Shown: positions 37,985 to 49,854, counted from the stretch's first letter. The stretch is DNA of 64,000 bases from an uncultured Pelagibacteraceae bacterium (GCA_902627805.1 CACOKN010000005.1:1-64000), one strand, 5' to 3'. A program made the numbers and translations. The notes: a model not told the origin generated them from the sequence alone.

Positions 37985-38950
37985 ATGAAAAATAAATTAA
38001 AAAAAATTTTTATTACTGGTGGAGCTGGATTTATTGGCTCACACGTATCAGAAGCTTTTTTTAAAAACTTTACTAAAAGTAAAATAATAATCCTAGACAA
38101 GTTAACTTATGCAGGAAATAAATCTTTTATTTCCGCAATTTTAAAATCAAAAAGAGTGAGATTTATTAAGAGTGATATAAATGATACTAAAAAATATACA
38201 AATTTTTTAAATAATTGTGATTTAGCCATAAATATTGCTGCAGAAAGTCATGTTGATAATTCTTTTATTTCCCCACTAAATTTTACAAAAACTAATTCAC
38301 TTGGTGCTCATGCGTTTTTTTTAGAATGTATTAAAAAAAAAGTTAAAAAAATTCTACATATAAGTTCAGACGAAGTATATGGTGAAAAAGTAACCGGCAC
38401 CTGTTTCGAAAACCAATTAGTAAATCCTACTAACCCATATTCAGCATCGAAAGCTGCAGCTGAAATATTGATAAATAGTTACAAATATACTTATAAAAAA
38501 GAAATAATAATTGTAAGAGCTAATAATATCTATGGCATTAGACAATATCCAGAAAAACTTATTTCAACTTCTATTGTTAATCTAATTCATAATAAACCAA
38601 TCCCTATACACGGAAATGGTAAAAATATAAGATATTATTTATCTGCAGAAGATTTTGCAAATGCACTAATACTTTTAGTAAAAAAGAGAGATAAAGGCAC
38701 ATTTAATGTTGGAAGTAATTTTTTTGAACAGAATATCAACATTGCTAAGCATATTTGTAAAATCTTCAAAAAAAATCCAAAAAAATTTATTAAGTTTACC
38801 AAAGACAGATTATACAATGATAAAAGGTACTCAGTTTCATCAAAAAAAATAAAAAAATTAGGGTGGAGACCAAAAAGAAATTTAATAAAGGATCTTCCAA
38901 TGATAATTGAGTGGTATAAAAGAAATTACAAAATATTCAAAAAAATATGA
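37985..38950 (+). CDS. NDP-sugar 4,6-dehydratase / epimerase (RmlB-like SDR)
   Basis: Extended short-chain dehydrogenase of 321 residues. The NAD motif GGAGFIGS is at the start. The dehydratase-type active site SSDEVYG (with Asp-Glu) and YSASK (Tyr and Lys) are intact, and AAESHVDNS and NNIYGIRQYPEKLI match dTDP-glucose 4,6-dehydratases. It likely makes a 4-keto-6-deoxy NDP-sugar, the usual entry to modified deoxysugars. Its TGA overlaps the cupin gene ATG. The exact nucleotide sugar is not determined. Confidence 0.87.
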   Translation: MKNKLKKIFITGGAGFIGSHVSEAFFKNFTKSKIIILDKLTYAGNKSFISAILKSKRVRFIKSDINDTKKYTNFLNNCDLAINIAAESHVDNSFISPLNFTKTNSLGAHAFFLECIKKKVKKILHISSDEVYGEKVTGTCFENQLVNPTNPYSASKAAAEILINSYKYTYKKEIIIVRANNIYGIRQYPEKLISTSIVNLIHNKPIPIHGNGKNIRYYLSAEDFANALILLVKKRDKGTFNVGSNFFEQNINIAKHICKIFKKNPKKFIKFTKDRLYNDKRYSVSSKKIKKLGWRPKRNLIKDLPMIIEWYKRNYKIFKKI

Positions 38951-39372
38951 AAAAAAAATTTAAGTTTGTTCATAAGACAGGAAAAGTTTTTGAGGACAAA
39001 AGAGGTTACTTGTTGAAAATATTAGATAAAGGCTTTTCATCATCAATAGAAATTTTTTCAAAAAAAGGAACTATTAGAGCCAATCATTATCACAAAAAAG
39101 ACGAACATTTTTGCTACATATTAAAAGGAGAAATATTATTTTTTTATAGAAATAGGTCTAAACGATCAAAGTTGAATTATAAGGTTATGAAAAAAGGAGA
39201 CTTATTTTTTACAACTTATAATCAAGATCATTTAGCCTACTTTTTAAAGAATACTCACTTTCTCTCATATAGTAGTAGAAAAAGAGATAAATTCGATTAT
39301 GAAAAAGATTTGGTCAGATTAAACATGGATAAAGAACCAAAGATAAAAGAAATAATCTCAAAATATAAATAG
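38947..39372 (+). CDS. Cupin protein of NDP-sugar pathway
   Basis: A 141-residue single cupin: GTIRANHYHKKDEHFCYILKG gives the H.H...E(H) first motif and GDLFFTTYNQDHLAYF the second. Small cupins in such cassettes act as 3,5-epimerases or 3,4-ketoisomerases of 4-keto-deoxysugars, or bind sugars in bifunctional capsule enzymes. I cannot decide which. It is coupled to the dehydratase upstream (ATGA), and its TAG shares a base with the GTG start of the methyltransferase. Confidence 0.75.
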   Translation: MKKKFKFVHKTGKVFEDKRGYLLKILDKGFSSSIEIFSKKGTIRANHYHKKDEHFCYILKGEILFFYRNRSKRSKLNYKVMKKGDLFFTTYNQDHLAYFLKNTHFLSYSSRKRDKFDYEKDLVRLNMDKEPKIKEIISKYK

Positions 39373-40613
39373 TGCAAAAAAAAGATTGTGTTCAGATAAA
39401 GTTTTGTCGTTTATGTAACTCAAAAAATTTAAAGAAAGTTATTGATTTAGGAAAAACTCCTTTAGCAAACGCATACTCTAAAGTTATAATAAGTAAGAAA
39501 TTAAAAAGATATCCACTAGGCCTAAAATATTGTTTAAATTGTGGGCACCTACAATTAACCCACTCCATTAAATCCTCTAAAATGTTTAATAATTATCTTT
39601 ATAAAACAAATACTTCAAAAAAAAATTTTCTACATTTTAAGAGATATGCCGATGAAATAAAAAAAAAATACAAAAACAATGGTGGTAAAATTTTAGATAT
39701 TGCCTCAAATGATGGGACCTTCCTTAATTTTTTTGAAAAAAAAAAATATTTCAGACTTGGAATTGATCCAGCGAAAAATCTAAAAAAATTAGCTAAAAGA
39801 AAAGGAATAATACAAATAGATAATTTTTTTACTAAAAAAGAAAGTAAGAAATTAAAAAAAAAATATGGTGATTTTGATATAATTACCGCAAATCATGTAT
39901 GCGCTCATGTGGAAAATTTAAGTGACTTTTTTAGTGGGGTTCAAAATCTTCTTAAAGAAGGTGGATTATTCATATTTGAAATTTCTTATAGGGCCTCAGT
40001 TTTAAAAAAAAATACATTTGATACAATTTATCATGAACATTTAGATTATCATGCGCTATATCCAATTTGTAAATTTGTAAAAAAATTCAATCTCAATGTT
40101 ATAAATTTTAAAACACCAGATGCTCAAGGTGGCTCGTTAAGAGTCTATACTTCAAAAAGCAAAAAAATTAAAATTCAAAAAAATATAAAAAAACAAATCT
40201 TAAAAGAAAAAAAAATACTTAATTTATTCAAAATTGATACCTATAGAAAATTTGAAAATAAAATTCTAGATTGTAAATACAAATTAAATTCGATTATTCA
40301 AAATTGTAAAAAAAAACACATGAATTTTGCAGGCTATGGTGCTGCAGCTAAAACAACTACTTTTTTAAATTATTTTGAAATTTCAGAAAAAAATATTCAA
40401 TTTATTTTTGATGATAACAAATTAAAACATGGCTTGTGTATTCCTGGCACAAAAATTAAAATTTTAGATCCATCTGTTATAGACAGAAAAAAAATAGACG
40501 TTTTAATTATATTTGCATGGAATTATGCTGACATAATAATTAAAAAAAATAAAAAATTTCAAAAAAAAGGTGGAAAATTTTTAATCCCTTTTCCAAAACC
40601 AAGGTTACTTTAA
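39372..40613 (+). CDS. Sugar C-methyltransferase family (SAM-dependent)
   Basis: A 413-residue protein with the architecture of deoxysugar C-3 methyltransferases such as TylC3. An N-terminal zinc site has CRLC and CLNCGH. SAM motif I is GGKILDIASNDGTFLNFFEK. The catalytic-region HEHLDYH and a C-terminal Rossmann-like domain (GYGAAAKTTTFLNYF) follow. The GTG start at 39372 gives the TAGTG junction with the cupin gene. Together with the dehydratase it predicts a branched, C-methylated deoxysugar. Confidence 0.85.
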   Translation: MQKKDCVQIKFCRLCNSKNLKKVIDLGKTPLANAYSKVIISKKLKRYPLGLKYCLNCGHLQLTHSIKSSKMFNNYLYKTNTSKKNFLHFKRYADEIKKKYKNNGGKILDIASNDGTFLNFFEKKKYFRLGIDPAKNLKKLAKRKGIIQIDNFFTKKESKKLKKKYGDFDIITANHVCAHVENLSDFFSGVQNLLKEGGLFIFEISYRASVLKKNTFDTIYHEHLDYHALYPICKFVKKFNLNVINFKTPDAQGGSLRVYTSKSKKIKIQKNIKKQILKEKKILNLFKIDTYRKFENKILDCKYKLNSIIQNCKKKHMNFAGYGAAAKTTTFLNYFEISEKNIQFIFDDNKLKHGLCIPGTKIKILDPSVIDRKKIDVLIIFAWNYADIIIKKNKKFQKKGGKFLIPFPKPRLL

Positions 40614-41446
40614 TGAAAGTATATAATATTGGACTAGTAGGCAGAGGTAAAATGGGTAAGGCTTTTCAAGGAGAAATTAAAAAGTCAAATAAGTTTAATT
40701 TAGTTAAAATTATTTCAAAAAGGGACATACGAAAAAAAAAACAGAATATTAAAAAATTTTTAAGATCAAACATATTTGATCTTATTATTATTACCTCACC
40801 AGTTGACTCGCACTTTAAGTACCTAAATTATGCTATGAAAAATAAAAAGCATATAATTGTTGAAAAACCTTTAGTGGAAAATTCCAATGAGCTTAAAAAA
40901 TTATCTAAATTAAATAAAAATTTTAAACAAAAAATTATGATACATCACAATGATATTTTAAATTTCGAAAAATTTAAAATTTTTAAAAAAGGTTACAAAA
41001 ATTCCAAAAAAATTGAAATGATCTATGGTAAAAAAGATATAAAAAATAGCACAAAAAAACCTTATTTTGATTGGTTGCCTCATCCACTTGCTTTAATAGT
41101 AAAATATTTCGGTTTTCCAAAAAAATTTAAGATTTTGAATTACTCTAAAATTAAAAAAAAAAGTGGGTTTTTTGAGGAATTAAAGATTGAATTTTTATTT
41201 AAAAGATTAAAAATATATTTAATGTTTTCAAATTTTCTTAAAAATAAAACAAAAAAAATATTCATTTTTAAAAACGTTAAAAAAGAAATATATGATGGAT
41301 ACAAAAAAAAGAATCAAAGAAGTATTAAATTACTTTTAGAAAAATTTTATAAAAAAAATAAAATTAATGAAATATCATCATTTTTTAAATCTTATGATTT
41401 ATTGTTTAAGATAGAAAAAAATATTGAAAAAAGAATAATAAACTAA
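40613..41446 (+). CDS. Gfo/Idh/MocA-type oxidoreductase
   Basis: A 277-residue protein with a Rossmann start [10 protein letters not shown], and [10 protein letters not shown] carrying the family EKP motif. The second half is shorter and much more Lys/Phe/Ile-rich than usual, so the catalytic domain is small. In sugar cassettes such enzymes reduce keto groups of NDP-sugars. It shares one base with the methyltransferase stop. Its TAA overlaps the lepA stop as CTAA. The base composition is extreme even for this window. Confidence 0.78.
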   Translation: MKVYNIGLVGRGKMGKAFQGEIKKSNKFNLVKIISKRDIRKKKQNIKKFLRSNIFDLIIITSPVDSHFKYLNYAMKNKKHIIVEKPLVENSNELKKLSKLNKNFKQKIMIHHNDILNFEKFKIFKKGYKNSKKIEMIYGKKDIKNSTKKPYFDWLPHPLALIVKYFGFPKKFKILNYSKIKKKSGFFEELKIEFLFKRLKIYLMFSNFLKNKTKKIFIFKNVKKEIYDGYKKKNQRSIKLLLEKFYKKNKINEISSFFKSYDLLFKIEKNIEKRIIN

Positions 41447-43248
41447 CTTTTATCAATTCTTAAGACACCAATAAATGCTTCTTGAGGAATTTCAACTTTT
41501 CCAAATTGTTTAGATCTAGCTTTTCCCTTTTTTTGTTTCTCTAATAATTTACGCTTTCTATCGGTAGCCCCACCACCATGAATTTTTGTTAAAACATCTT
41601 TTTTAAATCCTTTGATAGTCTCTCTTGCAATAATCTTGCCTCCAATGGCTGCTTGGATTGGTATCATAAAATTATGCCTTGGAATTAGTGTTTTTAATTT
41701 TTCACATACCTCTCTCCCTGTTTTCTGGGCAAAATCCTTATGTATCATTATTGCTAAGGCGTCTACTGTCTCACCATTTACTAATATACTTAATTTTACT
41801 AAATCGCCCTCACGATGTTCTAATATTTCATAATCAAAACTTGCATATCCGCTAGTCATTGATTTAATTCTATCATTGAAATCAAAAACAACTTCATTTA
41901 ATGGTAGCTCATAACTCAATACAGCTCTATTTCCAGAATAACTTAAATTTGTTTGAATTCCTCTTTTGTCCTGACAAAGTTTGATAATTGATCCAAGATA
42001 TTGGTCTGGTGTTATAATAGTTGCCTTAATCCATGGCTCTTCAATAAATTTTATCAAAGTTGGGTCAGGAAGACTTGAAGGATTTTGTAAATCAATAATT
42101 TCTCCGCTATTCAAATTAATCTTATAAACAACCCCAGGAGTTGTAGTAAGTAAATTGACATCAAATTCTCTTTCTAATCTTTCAGTAATTATTTCCAAAT
42201 GAAGAAGACCCAAAAATCCACATCTAAAACCTAAACCCAAAGCAGAGGATGATTCTGGTTCAAAAGAAAAACTAGCATCATTCAATTGTAATTTTGCCAA
42301 TCCATCTTTAAGTTTTTGATATTCAGAACTATCAACTGGAAATAACCCACAAAAGACGACAGGTTTACTTGGTTTAAAACCAGGTAGCGGATCTGGAATT
42401 GGTTTTAAAGCGTCACAGATAGTGTCACCAACTTTAGTTTCTGAAAGAATCTTTATTCCTGTTGTAATAAAACCTATTTCTCCAGTATTTAATTCATCTA
42501 TATTTTTTGCTTTTGGAGTAAAAACTCCAACTTTTTCAACAATATAATCTTGATTTGTAGAAAGCATTTTAATTTTCATATTTTTAGTTAATTTACCATT
42601 AATAACTCTAACTAATATTACAACACCTAGATAAGTGTCATACCAGCTGTCAACTAACAAACATTTTAAATCTTTTTCAGAATACCCTTTTGGGCTTGGT
42701 AATTTCTCTATAATTTGCTCCAAAATATCATTTATACCTTCCCCTGTTTTTCCTGAACAAGGAATTGCATTTTCAGTGTCAATTCCTATCACATCCTCAA
42801 TTTGTTTTTTTGTTCTATCCAGATCGGATGCCGGTAAATCAACTTTATTTAAAACTGGAATTATTTCGTGATTAATGTCTAGAGCTTGATAAACATTAGC
42901 TAATGTTTGAGCTTCTACACCCTGAGTACTATCTACAATTAATATTGATCCTTCACAAGCATACAAAGATCTACTAACCTCATAACTAAAATCTACATGA
43001 CCAGGGGTATCTATTATATTTAAAATATAATTTTTTCCATTTTTTGCTTTATAGTTTAATTTTACAGTCTGTGCTTTTATTGTGATGCCTCTCTCTCTTT
43101 CTATATCCATAGAGTCAAGTACTTGTGATTTCATTTCTCTCTCTGTCAAACCACCACATTGATGGATTATTCTATCGGCTATTGTAGATTTCCCATGATC
43201 AATATGGGCAATAATTGCAAAATTTCTGATATTTTCGATTGTACTCAT
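41443..43248 (-). CDS. lepA: Elongation factor 4 (LepA)
   Basis: Ribosome-associated GTPase of 601 residues. G1 is [10 protein letters not shown]3 is [12 protein letters not shown], and G4 is NKVDLPAS. The LepA-specific C-terminus is clear, with [19 protein letters not shown] and [15 protein letters not shown]. It converges with the sugar cassette by a 4-base stop overlap and starts 7 bases after pheT. Confidence 0.97.
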   Translation of the reverse strand: MSTIENIRNFAIIAHIDHGKSTIADRIIHQCGGLTEREMKSQVLDSMDIERERGITIKAQTVKLNYKAKNGKNYILNIIDTPGHVDFSYEVSRSLYACEGSILIVDSTQGVEAQTLANVYQALDINHEIIPVLNKVDLPASDLDRTKKQIEDVIGIDTENAIPCSGKTGEGINDILEQIIEKLPSPKGYSEKDLKCLLVDSWYDTYLGVVILVRVINGKLTKNMKIKMLSTNQDYIVEKVGVFTPKAKNIDELNTGEIGFITTGIKILSETKVGDTICDALKPIPDPLPGFKPSKPVVFCGLFPVDSSEYQKLKDGLAKLQLNDASFSFEPESSSALGLGFRCGFLGLLHLEIITERLEREFDVNLLTTTPGVVYKINLNSGEIIDLQNPSSLPDPTLIKFIEEPWIKATIITPDQYLGSIIKLCQDKRGIQTNLSYSGNRAVLSYELPLNEVVFDFNDRIKSMTSGYASFDYEILEHREGDLVKLSILVNGETVDALAIMIHKDFAQKTGREVCEKLKTLIPRHNFMIPIQAAIGGKIIARETIKGFKKDVLTKIHGGGATDRKRKLLEKQKKGKARSKQFGKVEIPQEAFIGVLRIDKS

Positions 43249-43255
43249 TTTAATT

Positions 43256-45661
43256 TCAAGATCGAATTTTAGCGCCAGTTTTATTTTCCACTGCTTCTAT
43301 GATTGAATTATTAATTTTCTCTAAGTCCTTATCGTTCAAAGTTTTTTCTGATGACTGAATTGTTATACTGATCGCTATAGACTTTTGGTTGTCTGGAATA
43401 TTTTCACCTTCATAAACATCAAAAACTTTTATATTGCTAATAAGATTTGGATTCACATTAGAGATTACGCTTATTAACTCTTGTGCCTCTACATCTTTAT
43501 TAACTACAAATGCAAAATCTCGCTCTGATTTTTGAAAATCCGATACAAAAAACTTTAATTTTTGATCTTTCAATGTTTTTCTTGAAAGTTTTAAATTTTC
43601 TAAAAAGATTTCAAAACCTATTAAATTTTCAGTTTTAATATCAATTTTTTTTAGAATATTAGGATGAATTTCACCAAAATAAGCTGCAACTTTATCTTTA
43701 CTAAGATCTAAGAAAATTCTACCGGACTTTCCTGGATGATAATAATTTGGTGTTTTGCTATCAATAAAAAAATGATCAGAATTATAACCTGCTTCACTCA
43801 AAGTTTGCACTACATCTCTTTTTGCATCAAATAAATCAATATTTCTCTCTTTATCAATCCAAGAAAGTCTTGATTTTTTACCGGCTGACAAACCACAAAC
43901 TACTGTCTTTTGCTCACCTGGATTTGAACCAGTAAAAACAGGACCTATCTCAAATATAGATAAATCTTTAAAGCCTCTATCCAAATTTTTACTCATATAC
44001 ATGATTAAATTTGAAAATATGGAATTTCTTAAAACTCCCAATTCAGAACTTATAGGGTTTACAATTTTTATTTCTTTACCAGCTTCTCTAAAGTGATCGT
44101 TATAACTTTGATCTGTAAATGACCATGTTATTGTCTCTAAATAACCCTTCGAAGCAATTGCTCTTTGTAAGAAATGAAATAATCTTTGAGTTTGAGTTAA
44201 AGTGGATTTAGATCTATCCTTAATTGGGTCAATTGTTTTTATTTTATCATAACCACTTATTCTCACCAACTCTTCAATAATATCTATTTGCTGTGAAATA
44301 TCTGGTCTCCAGGAAGGAACTATCAACTTTAAAGAATTTTTTTCTTTTTTAATAATAAAACCAAGATCAGTCAAAATTCTTTGAATTTTCTTTTCAGAAA
44401 TTTTAAATCCAATTATATTTTCAAAAGAATTTACATCAAAGTTTATAATTTTGGTTTTATAAGATTCAATTTTTTGAATATCGATTTTACTAACTTCGCC
44501 ACCACAAATTTCTTGAATAAGTGATGCCGCTTTCTTTAAACCAGTTTCGATAGATAATGGGTCAATTCCTCTTTCAAATCTAAATTTTGCATCTGTATCT
44601 AAATTCAATTTTTTTGCCGTATTTCTAATTGATCTTGGATCAAAATAAGCAGACTCTAATAATATATTTTTTGTATCAAATTCTGTGCCTGATCTTGTGC
44701 CCCCAATAATTCCACCTAATCCTAAAACTCCTTTGTTATCACTTATAACACACATACCTTTTTCTAACTTATAAATTTTATTGTCCAGTGCTGTAAATTC
44801 TTCTCCAGATTTTGAGTTTCTTACGATTATACCTTTTTCAATTTTGTCAGCATCATATGCATGTAATGGTCGATTAATATCTAGCATTACATAATTTGTT
44901 ATATCAACAATAGCTGAAATAGGTTTTTGACCAACTGAAATTAATTTATCTTTGAGCCATTGAGGACTCTCGGTATTTTTTACATTTTTAATTAGACAAC
45001 TTCCAAAAGCATTACACCCTTGTCCTTTCTCCTTATTAATCTTAACTTTTAAAGTTTGTTTTGTTTTTAATTTAATTTTTTTTTCTTTAGATACTATTAA
45101 CTTTCCAAAACCTGAAGCTGCAAGATCTCTAGCTATTCCCTTCACACCAAGACAATCTGGTCGATTAGGTGTAATAGATAAATCAATAAGATTAGATTTT
45201 GATTTTGAAAAATAACTTTTACCAATATTTTTTTCATATTTTTTAGATAATTCAGTAATACCATCACTCTCATCAGATAAATTTAACTCAGACTCAGAGC
45301 AAAGCATTCCGTAAGAAGTTACACCTCTAATCTTTGCTATTTCTAATTTTGTGTTAGTCTTTGGGATAATTGCACCTGGAGGTGCATATATAGTAATAAG
45401 TCCTTCACTCGCATTTGCGGCACCACACACAACTTTTTTAAGCTCTTTCTCACCGACATTTACGTCACAAACTTTAAGTCGATCTGCGTTTGGATGTTTT
45501 TCTGTCTTGATAATTTTTGCAATTTTAAATAGTTGATTATCAGATGAAAGACTTTCCACACTTTCTACCTCTAGCCCTATATAGGTAAGTTGTTCTAAAA
45601 GATTTTTTTCTTTCAGATTAGTTTTTAAATGATCTTTTAACCAATCAAATGTGATTTTCAT
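43256..45661 (-). CDS. pheT: Phenylalanyl-tRNA synthetase beta subunit
   Basis: Beta subunit of the heterotetrameric synthetase, 801 residues, full length. The N-terminal tRNA-binding EMAP-like domain is about residues 40-150 ([22 protein letters not shown]), followed by B3/B4 editing ([19 protein letters not shown]), B5 and a C-terminal ferredoxin-fold anticodon domain ([12 protein letters not shown]). Its start overlaps the pheS stop by 4 bases. Confidence 0.97.
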   Translation of the reverse strand: MKITFDWLKDHLKTNLKEKNLLEQLTYIGLEVESVESLSSDNQLFKIAKIIKTEKHPNADRLKVCDVNVGEKELKKVVCGAANASEGLITIYAPPGAIIPKTNTKLEIAKIRGVTSYGMLCSESELNLSDESDGITELSKKYEKNIGKSYFSKSKSNLIDLSITPNRPDCLGVKGIARDLAASGFGKLIVSKEKKIKLKTKQTLKVKINKEKGQGCNAFGSCLIKNVKNTESPQWLKDKLISVGQKPISAIVDITNYVMLDINRPLHAYDADKIEKGIIVRNSKSGEEFTALDNKIYKLEKGMCVISDNKGVLGLGGIIGGTRSGTEFDTKNILLESAYFDPRSIRNTAKKLNLDTDAKFRFERGIDPLSIETGLKKAASLIQEICGGEVSKIDIQKIESYKTKIINFDVNSFENIIGFKISEKKIQRILTDLGFIIKKEKNSLKLIVPSWRPDISQQIDIIEELVRISGYDKIKTIDPIKDRSKSTLTQTQRLFHFLQRAIASKGYLETITWSFTDQSYNDHFREAGKEIKIVNPISSELGVLRNSIFSNLIMYMSKNLDRGFKDLSIFEIGPVFTGSNPGEQKTVVCGLSAGKKSRLSWIDKERNIDLFDAKRDVVQTLSEAGYNSDHFFIDSKTPNYYHPGKSGRIFLDLSKDKVAAYFGEIHPNILKKIDIKTENLIGFEIFLENLKLSRKTLKDQKLKFFVSDFQKSERDFAFVVNKDVEAQELISVISNVNPNLISNIKVFDVYEGENIPDNQKSIAISITIQSSEKTLNDKDLEKINNSIIEAVENKTGAKIRS

Positions 45662-46725
45662 CTACTAAGGCCTCTATAGTTCGTAGGTACGTCTAAAGGA
45701 TCAAATCCAAAATGGTTTAACCATCTATAATCACAATCAAAGAAAGCTCTAAGATCATTAATTCCATATTTCAACATCGCTAATCTATCAATTCCTATTC
45801 CAAACGCATAACCTTGAAACTTAGTTGAATCAACCTTAACATTTTTTAAAACATTTGGATGAACCATCCCGCAACCTAGTATTTCTAGCCACTGATCACC
45901 TTCCCCTATAATAATTTTTCCATCTTTGATTTCATATCCAATATCAACTTCGGCAGATGGTTCTGTGAAAGGAAAATGACTTGGCCTAAATCTCATCTTT
46001 ATTTTTTTAACTTCAAAAAATTCTTTAATAAAATAATTCAAACAACCTTTTAAGTGACCCATATTTATATTTTTGTCTATATGAAGACCTTCAACTTGAT
46101 GAAACATTGGTGAATGTGTTTGGTCACTATCCGATCTGTATGTTCTGCCAGGTGCAATTATTTTAAAAGGTGGTTTGTCTTTTAACATTGTTCTAACTTG
46201 AACAGGAGACGTATGAGTGCGTAGTAATCTTTCTTTTTTTTCATCAAGATAAAATGTATCATGCATATCTCTTGCTGGATGATTGTCTGGAGTATTTAAA
46301 GCAGTAAAATTGTTATATTCATTTTCAACATCTGGTCCTTCCTCTACACTAAAGCCTATTTCAGAAAATATAGAAGATATTTCATCAATTGTTTGTGATA
46401 CAGGATGGATTTTACCCCTTACAAATGATCGCTCTGGTAAAGTAACATCAATTTTTTCTTTTTCCAATTTTTCATTAATATTTGCTTTTTCTATTTCGTT
46501 TATTTTTAAATTTATAAGATCATGAAGTTCATCCTTAATTATATTCAAATCAGATGCGAATTTTTTTCTTTCTGAGACATCAATAGTAGCTATTTTTTTA
46601 AATTGAGATGAGACCAGCCCATTTTTACCAAATAGATCAGATTTAATTTGATTAAGTTCTGCTAGATCTAATTTACCTTTTAATTTAGATATAAATTCGT
46701 CTCTTATTTTTTTTAGATCAGACAT
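45658..46725 (-). CDS. pheS: Phenylalanyl-tRNA synthetase alpha subunit
   Basis: Class II catalytic subunit of 355 residues. An N-terminal coiled coil (about 1-90) is followed by motif 2-type [18 protein letters not shown], the Phe-pocket region [14 protein letters not shown] and motif 3 [13 protein letters not shown]. It begins 43 bases after rplT in the classic order thrS-infC-rpmI-rplT-pheS-pheT. I see no clear Phe leader peptide in the short gap. Confidence 0.97.
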   Translation of the reverse strand: MSDLKKIRDEFISKLKGKLDLAELNQIKSDLFGKNGLVSSQFKKIATIDVSERKKFASDLNIIKDELHDLINLKINEIEKANINEKLEKEKIDVTLPERSFVRGKIHPVSQTIDEISSIFSEIGFSVEEGPDVENEYNNFTALNTPDNHPARDMHDTFYLDEKKERLLRTHTSPVQVRTMLKDKPPFKIIAPGRTYRSDSDQTHSPMFHQVEGLHIDKNINMGHLKGCLNYFIKEFFEVKKIKMRFRPSHFPFTEPSAEVDIGYEIKDGKIIIGEGDQWLEILGCGMVHPNVLKNVKVDSTKFQGYAFGIGIDRLAMLKYGINDLRAFFDCDYRWLNHFGFDPLDVPTNYRGLSR

Positions 46726-46768
46726 TTTTACAGATTATTTCTTCAGCGAAATAAAACAATAGTGAAGA

Positions 46769-47125
46769 TTAATTTAAAGCAGATTGTGCTTTTTGGACAA
46801 TAGTTTTAAAGGCTTCTGGGCTATCGTAGGCTATCTCAGCTAAAATTTTTCTATCAATTTTAATTCCACATTTATTTAAACCATAAATAAACTTGGAATA
46901 TGTCAAACCTTCAGCTCTTACACCCGCATTGATTCTTTGTATCCACAATGATTTAAAATCTCTTTTCTTATTTCTTCGATCTCTGTATGCATATTGCATA
47001 GCTTTTTCCATGGCTTGCTTTGCAACTCTAATAGTATTTTTTCTTCTTCCCCACTGACCTTTTACAGCTTTTAAAACTTTTTTATGTTTAGCTCTACTTG
47101 TTACACCTCTTTTAACTCTTGCCAT
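46769..47125 (-). CDS. rplT: Ribosomal protein L20
   Basis: A 23S rRNA-binding assembly protein of 118 residues. The start [35 protein letters not shown] and RINAG are typical. It starts 2 bases after rpmI. L20 represses the infC-rpmI-rplT operon in some bacteria; whether it does so here cannot be seen. Confidence 0.98.
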   Translation of the reverse strand: MARVKRGVTSRAKHKKVLKAVKGQWGRRKNTIRVAKQAMEKAMQYAYRDRRNKKRDFKSLWIQRINAGVRAEGLTYSKFIYGLNKCGIKIDRKILAEIAYDSPEAFKTIVQKAQSALN

Positions 47126-47127
47126 TT

Positions 47128-47334
47128 TTAGCCCCTTAAGCTGTAAGGCATATACGATTTAACAATTTTACCATCTTGTTTCGACATCGCAGTAGTGCCT
47201 CTAAGTTTTCTTATTTGAGAATTAGTTCTTTTTATCATGCCGTGCCTCTTTCCAGCTTGGGCCATCATAACTTTCCCTCTAGCTGAAATTTTAAATCTTT
47301 TTTTTGCTGAGCTTTTTGTTTTTAGTTTTGGCAT
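47128..47334 (-). CDS. rpmI: Ribosomal protein L35
   Basis: A 68-residue basic protein starting [20 protein letters not shown], with KRHGMIKRT in the middle, matching L35. It lies 53 bases downstream of infC and 2 bases before rplT. Confidence 0.97.
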   Translation of the reverse strand: MPKLKTKSSAKKRFKISARGKVMMAQAGKRHGMIKRTNSQIRKLRGTTAMSKQDGKIVKSYMPYSLRG

Positions 47335-47387
47335 AATTGGAGGAGGTTATACAAAGAATGTAGAAAATTTACAACCTATATTAAAGC

Positions 47388-47933
47388 CTATAAAGGTTGA
47401 ATTACCATAATCATTTGCTTCCCATCAAACTTGGGGTGTAATTCGACTTTGCCAATATCTTTCATATCCTCTTTAATTTTGGCCATCAATTCATTTCCTA
47501 AATGAGAGTGTTGAAGTTCACGTCCTTTAAATCTAATGGTGAACTTTACCTTATCACCTTTGGCAATAAATTTTTTAGCATTTTTTACTTTAAACTCATA
47601 ATCATGCGTTTCAGTTACTGGTCTCATTTTAATTTCTTTTAAAGCAATTATTTTTTGTTTCTTTTTTGCAAGGTTTGCTTTTTTTTGCGCATCATATTTA
47701 TATTTACCCATGTCCATAATTTTACAAACTGGGGGATTGGCATTTGGGGCAATTTCGATTAAGTCCAATCCTTGATTTTTTGCCATTGAGATTGCCTCAT
47801 TAGTATTTAAAACACCTAAGTTTTCTCCATCGCTTGCAATAACTTGAACCTCGGGTGAGGAAATTCTGTTATTTGATCGAGGTCCACGATCCTTGGTTCT
47901 TCTTTGAAAATAGTTTTGTTTAAAATCTGCCAC
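47388..47933 (-). CDS. infC: Translation initiation factor IF-3
   Basis: Two-domain initiation factor of 181 residues. The N-domain has NRISSPEVQVI and EAISMAKNQGLDLIEIAPNA. The C-domain has EIKMRPVTETHDYEFK and the FKGRELQHSHLG RNA-binding segment. The start codon is GTG at 47933, immediately after the thrS TAA. A rare start is a known regulatory device for infC in other bacteria, but GTG is not as unusual as the enteric AUU. Confidence 0.97.
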   Translation of the reverse strand: MADFKQNYFQRRTKDRGPRSNNRISSPEVQVIASDGENLGVLNTNEAISMAKNQGLDLIEIAPNANPPVCKIMDMGKYKYDAQKKANLAKKKQKIIALKEIKMRPVTETHDYEFKVKNAKKFIAKGDKVKFTIRFKGRELQHSHLGNELMAKIKEDMKDIGKVELHPKFDGKQMIMVIQPL

Positions 47934-49854
47934 TTAAATATTTGAAGGTGCTTTGTTCAAAGCAGAAAATTTTTTTAAAAATGAGTTTAGTTCCATATTT
48001 TCTTGTTTATTTGTATCCAATCTTCTAATGGTTACTGAGTTACTGTCAACTTCTTTTTTACCACAAATTATTAAAAGAGGTATTTTTGCTAATGAATGAT
48101 CTCTTATCTTATAATTTAAATTGTGATTTTTTAAATCAACCATTGATGTAATACCAGCTTCTCTTATCTTATTGGAAACTTTTTTTTGCGTATTCTTCGA
48201 AGTCTTCGGAAATAGGTATAACAACTGTTTGTAACGGAGATATCCAAAATGGAAATTTTCCAGCATAGTTTTCAATCAGAATACCTATAAATCTCTCAAG
48301 TGATCCAAATAATGCACGATGTAACATAACGGGAACTTTTTTAGTGCCATCTTTATCTACGTATGACGCATCTAGTCTACCAGGTAAATTTAAATCAACT
48401 TGGACTGTTCCACATTGCCAATCTCTTCCTATTGCATCTCTTAAAACAAATTCTATTTTTGGACCATAAAATGCTCCCTCACCTTTATTTATACTATACT
48501 CAAGTTTAGAAGCTTTGACTGCCTTTAACAAAGATGCTTCAGCCTTGTCCCAAATCTCATCCTCACCAACTCTTACCTCTGGCCTATCAGCATATTTAAG
48601 AATTACATTTTCAAAACCTAGATCTTTATAAATTTCTAATATCAAATTTGTAACATTTAAACATTCACTTGTGATTTGATCTTCGGAGCAAAAAATATGA
48701 GCATCATCTTGTGTGAATGCTCTTACTCTTAATAACCCATGTAAAGCACCAGATGGTTCATATCTATGAACTTTTCCAAACTCAGTAATTCTTAAAGGTA
48801 AATCTCGATAACTTTTAAGACCTTGATTAAAAACTTGTATGTGTCCAGGGCAATTCATTGGTTTAATTGCAAAAACTTTTTCATCAGGAGTTTCTGAGGT
48901 ATACATGTTTTCCCCATATTTTTCCCAATGACCTGATTTTTCCCACAATAATCTGTCTAATACCTCTGGTGTGTTCACCTCTTTGTATCCAGCTAGGTCC
49001 TGTTTAGCTCTCATGTAATTAATCAATTTTTGAAATAGCGCCCATCCTTTTTCATGCCAAAAAACAGAGCCTGGACTTTCCTCTCTAAAGTGGAAGAGAT
49101 CCATTTCTTTACCCAATTTTCTGTGATCCCTTTTTTCTGCTTCTTCAATTCTTTTCAAATAATCGTCTAGATCTTTTTGTGAAGCCCATCCAGTTCCATA
49201 AATTCTTTGAAGCATCTCATTTTTTGAGTCTCCCCGCCAATAAGCACCTGCTACTTTTGTGAGTTTAAAATATTTTCCAATTCGTCCAGTTGATAAAAGA
49301 TGGGGGCCCCTGCACAAGTCATACCATTCACCATGGTAATAAATAGAAACCTCATTGTCCTCAGGTATCATATCAACAAGTTCTACTTTATATTTTTCAC
49401 CAAGTGCTGAATAATGTTTTTTTGTTTTTTCTCTTTCCCAAACCTCTCTCCTGGTCTTTTCATCTTTTTCAATTATCTCTTTCATCCTAATTTCAATTTT
49501 TTCAAGATCATTAGGTGTAAATGGTTCCTCCCTCGAAAAATCATAATAGAACCCATCTTTAATTGCTGGCCCGATTGCTAACTTTGTTCCTGGAAACAAT
49601 TCTTGAACTGCCATTGCCATGATATGTGTAGTGTCATGCCTTATTGCATCAAGTCCCTCAGGATCTTTTGCTGTGAAAATTTTAACTGAGCAATCATCTT
49701 TAATTTGAAAATATAAATCTTTTAATTCTCCATCTACACTCATTATCAAGGCTTGTTTAAATAGAGATTTGCTGATTTTTTCAGCAATCTCTAATCCAGT
49801 CACTTCTTTTGAAAATTTTAATTTTTTTCCGTCTGGTAAGGTAATTTTTGGCAT
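47934..49854 (-). CDS. thrS: Threonyl-tRNA synthetase, interrupted by a one-base frameshift
   Basis: The class II enzyme is split between two frames. The upstream part (49854-48169, 561 codons) holds the TGS domain, editing domain (HDTTHIMAMAV), MNCPGHIQVFNQ and motif 3, then runs ISEDFEEYAKK and goes out of frame to SFQ-stop. The other frame continues VSNKIREAGITSMVDLK through the whole anticodon-binding domain to 47934. Removing one base restores about 639 residues, the normal length. The break is at an A8 run (48187-48180). It may be an assembly or sequencing error, a recent mutation, or a site corrected by slippage. No other thrS is in the window. Confidence 0.9.
48180..48187 (-). other. 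A8 homopolymer at the thrS frameshift
   Basis: On the coding strand the frame reads GCA AAA AAA AGT then a stop three codons later. With seven As it would read GCA AAA AAA GTT TCC AAT AAG and rejoin the normal anticodon domain. Loss of one A in RNA or a +1 ribosomal shift would restore the protein. Confidence 0.85.

Noticed and set aside
47934-48275. Separate 113-residue gene after thrS
   Set aside because: Its first residues are out-of-frame sequence, and from VSNKIREAG onward it is the ThrRS anticodon-binding domain, so it is the end of thrS after a frameshift.
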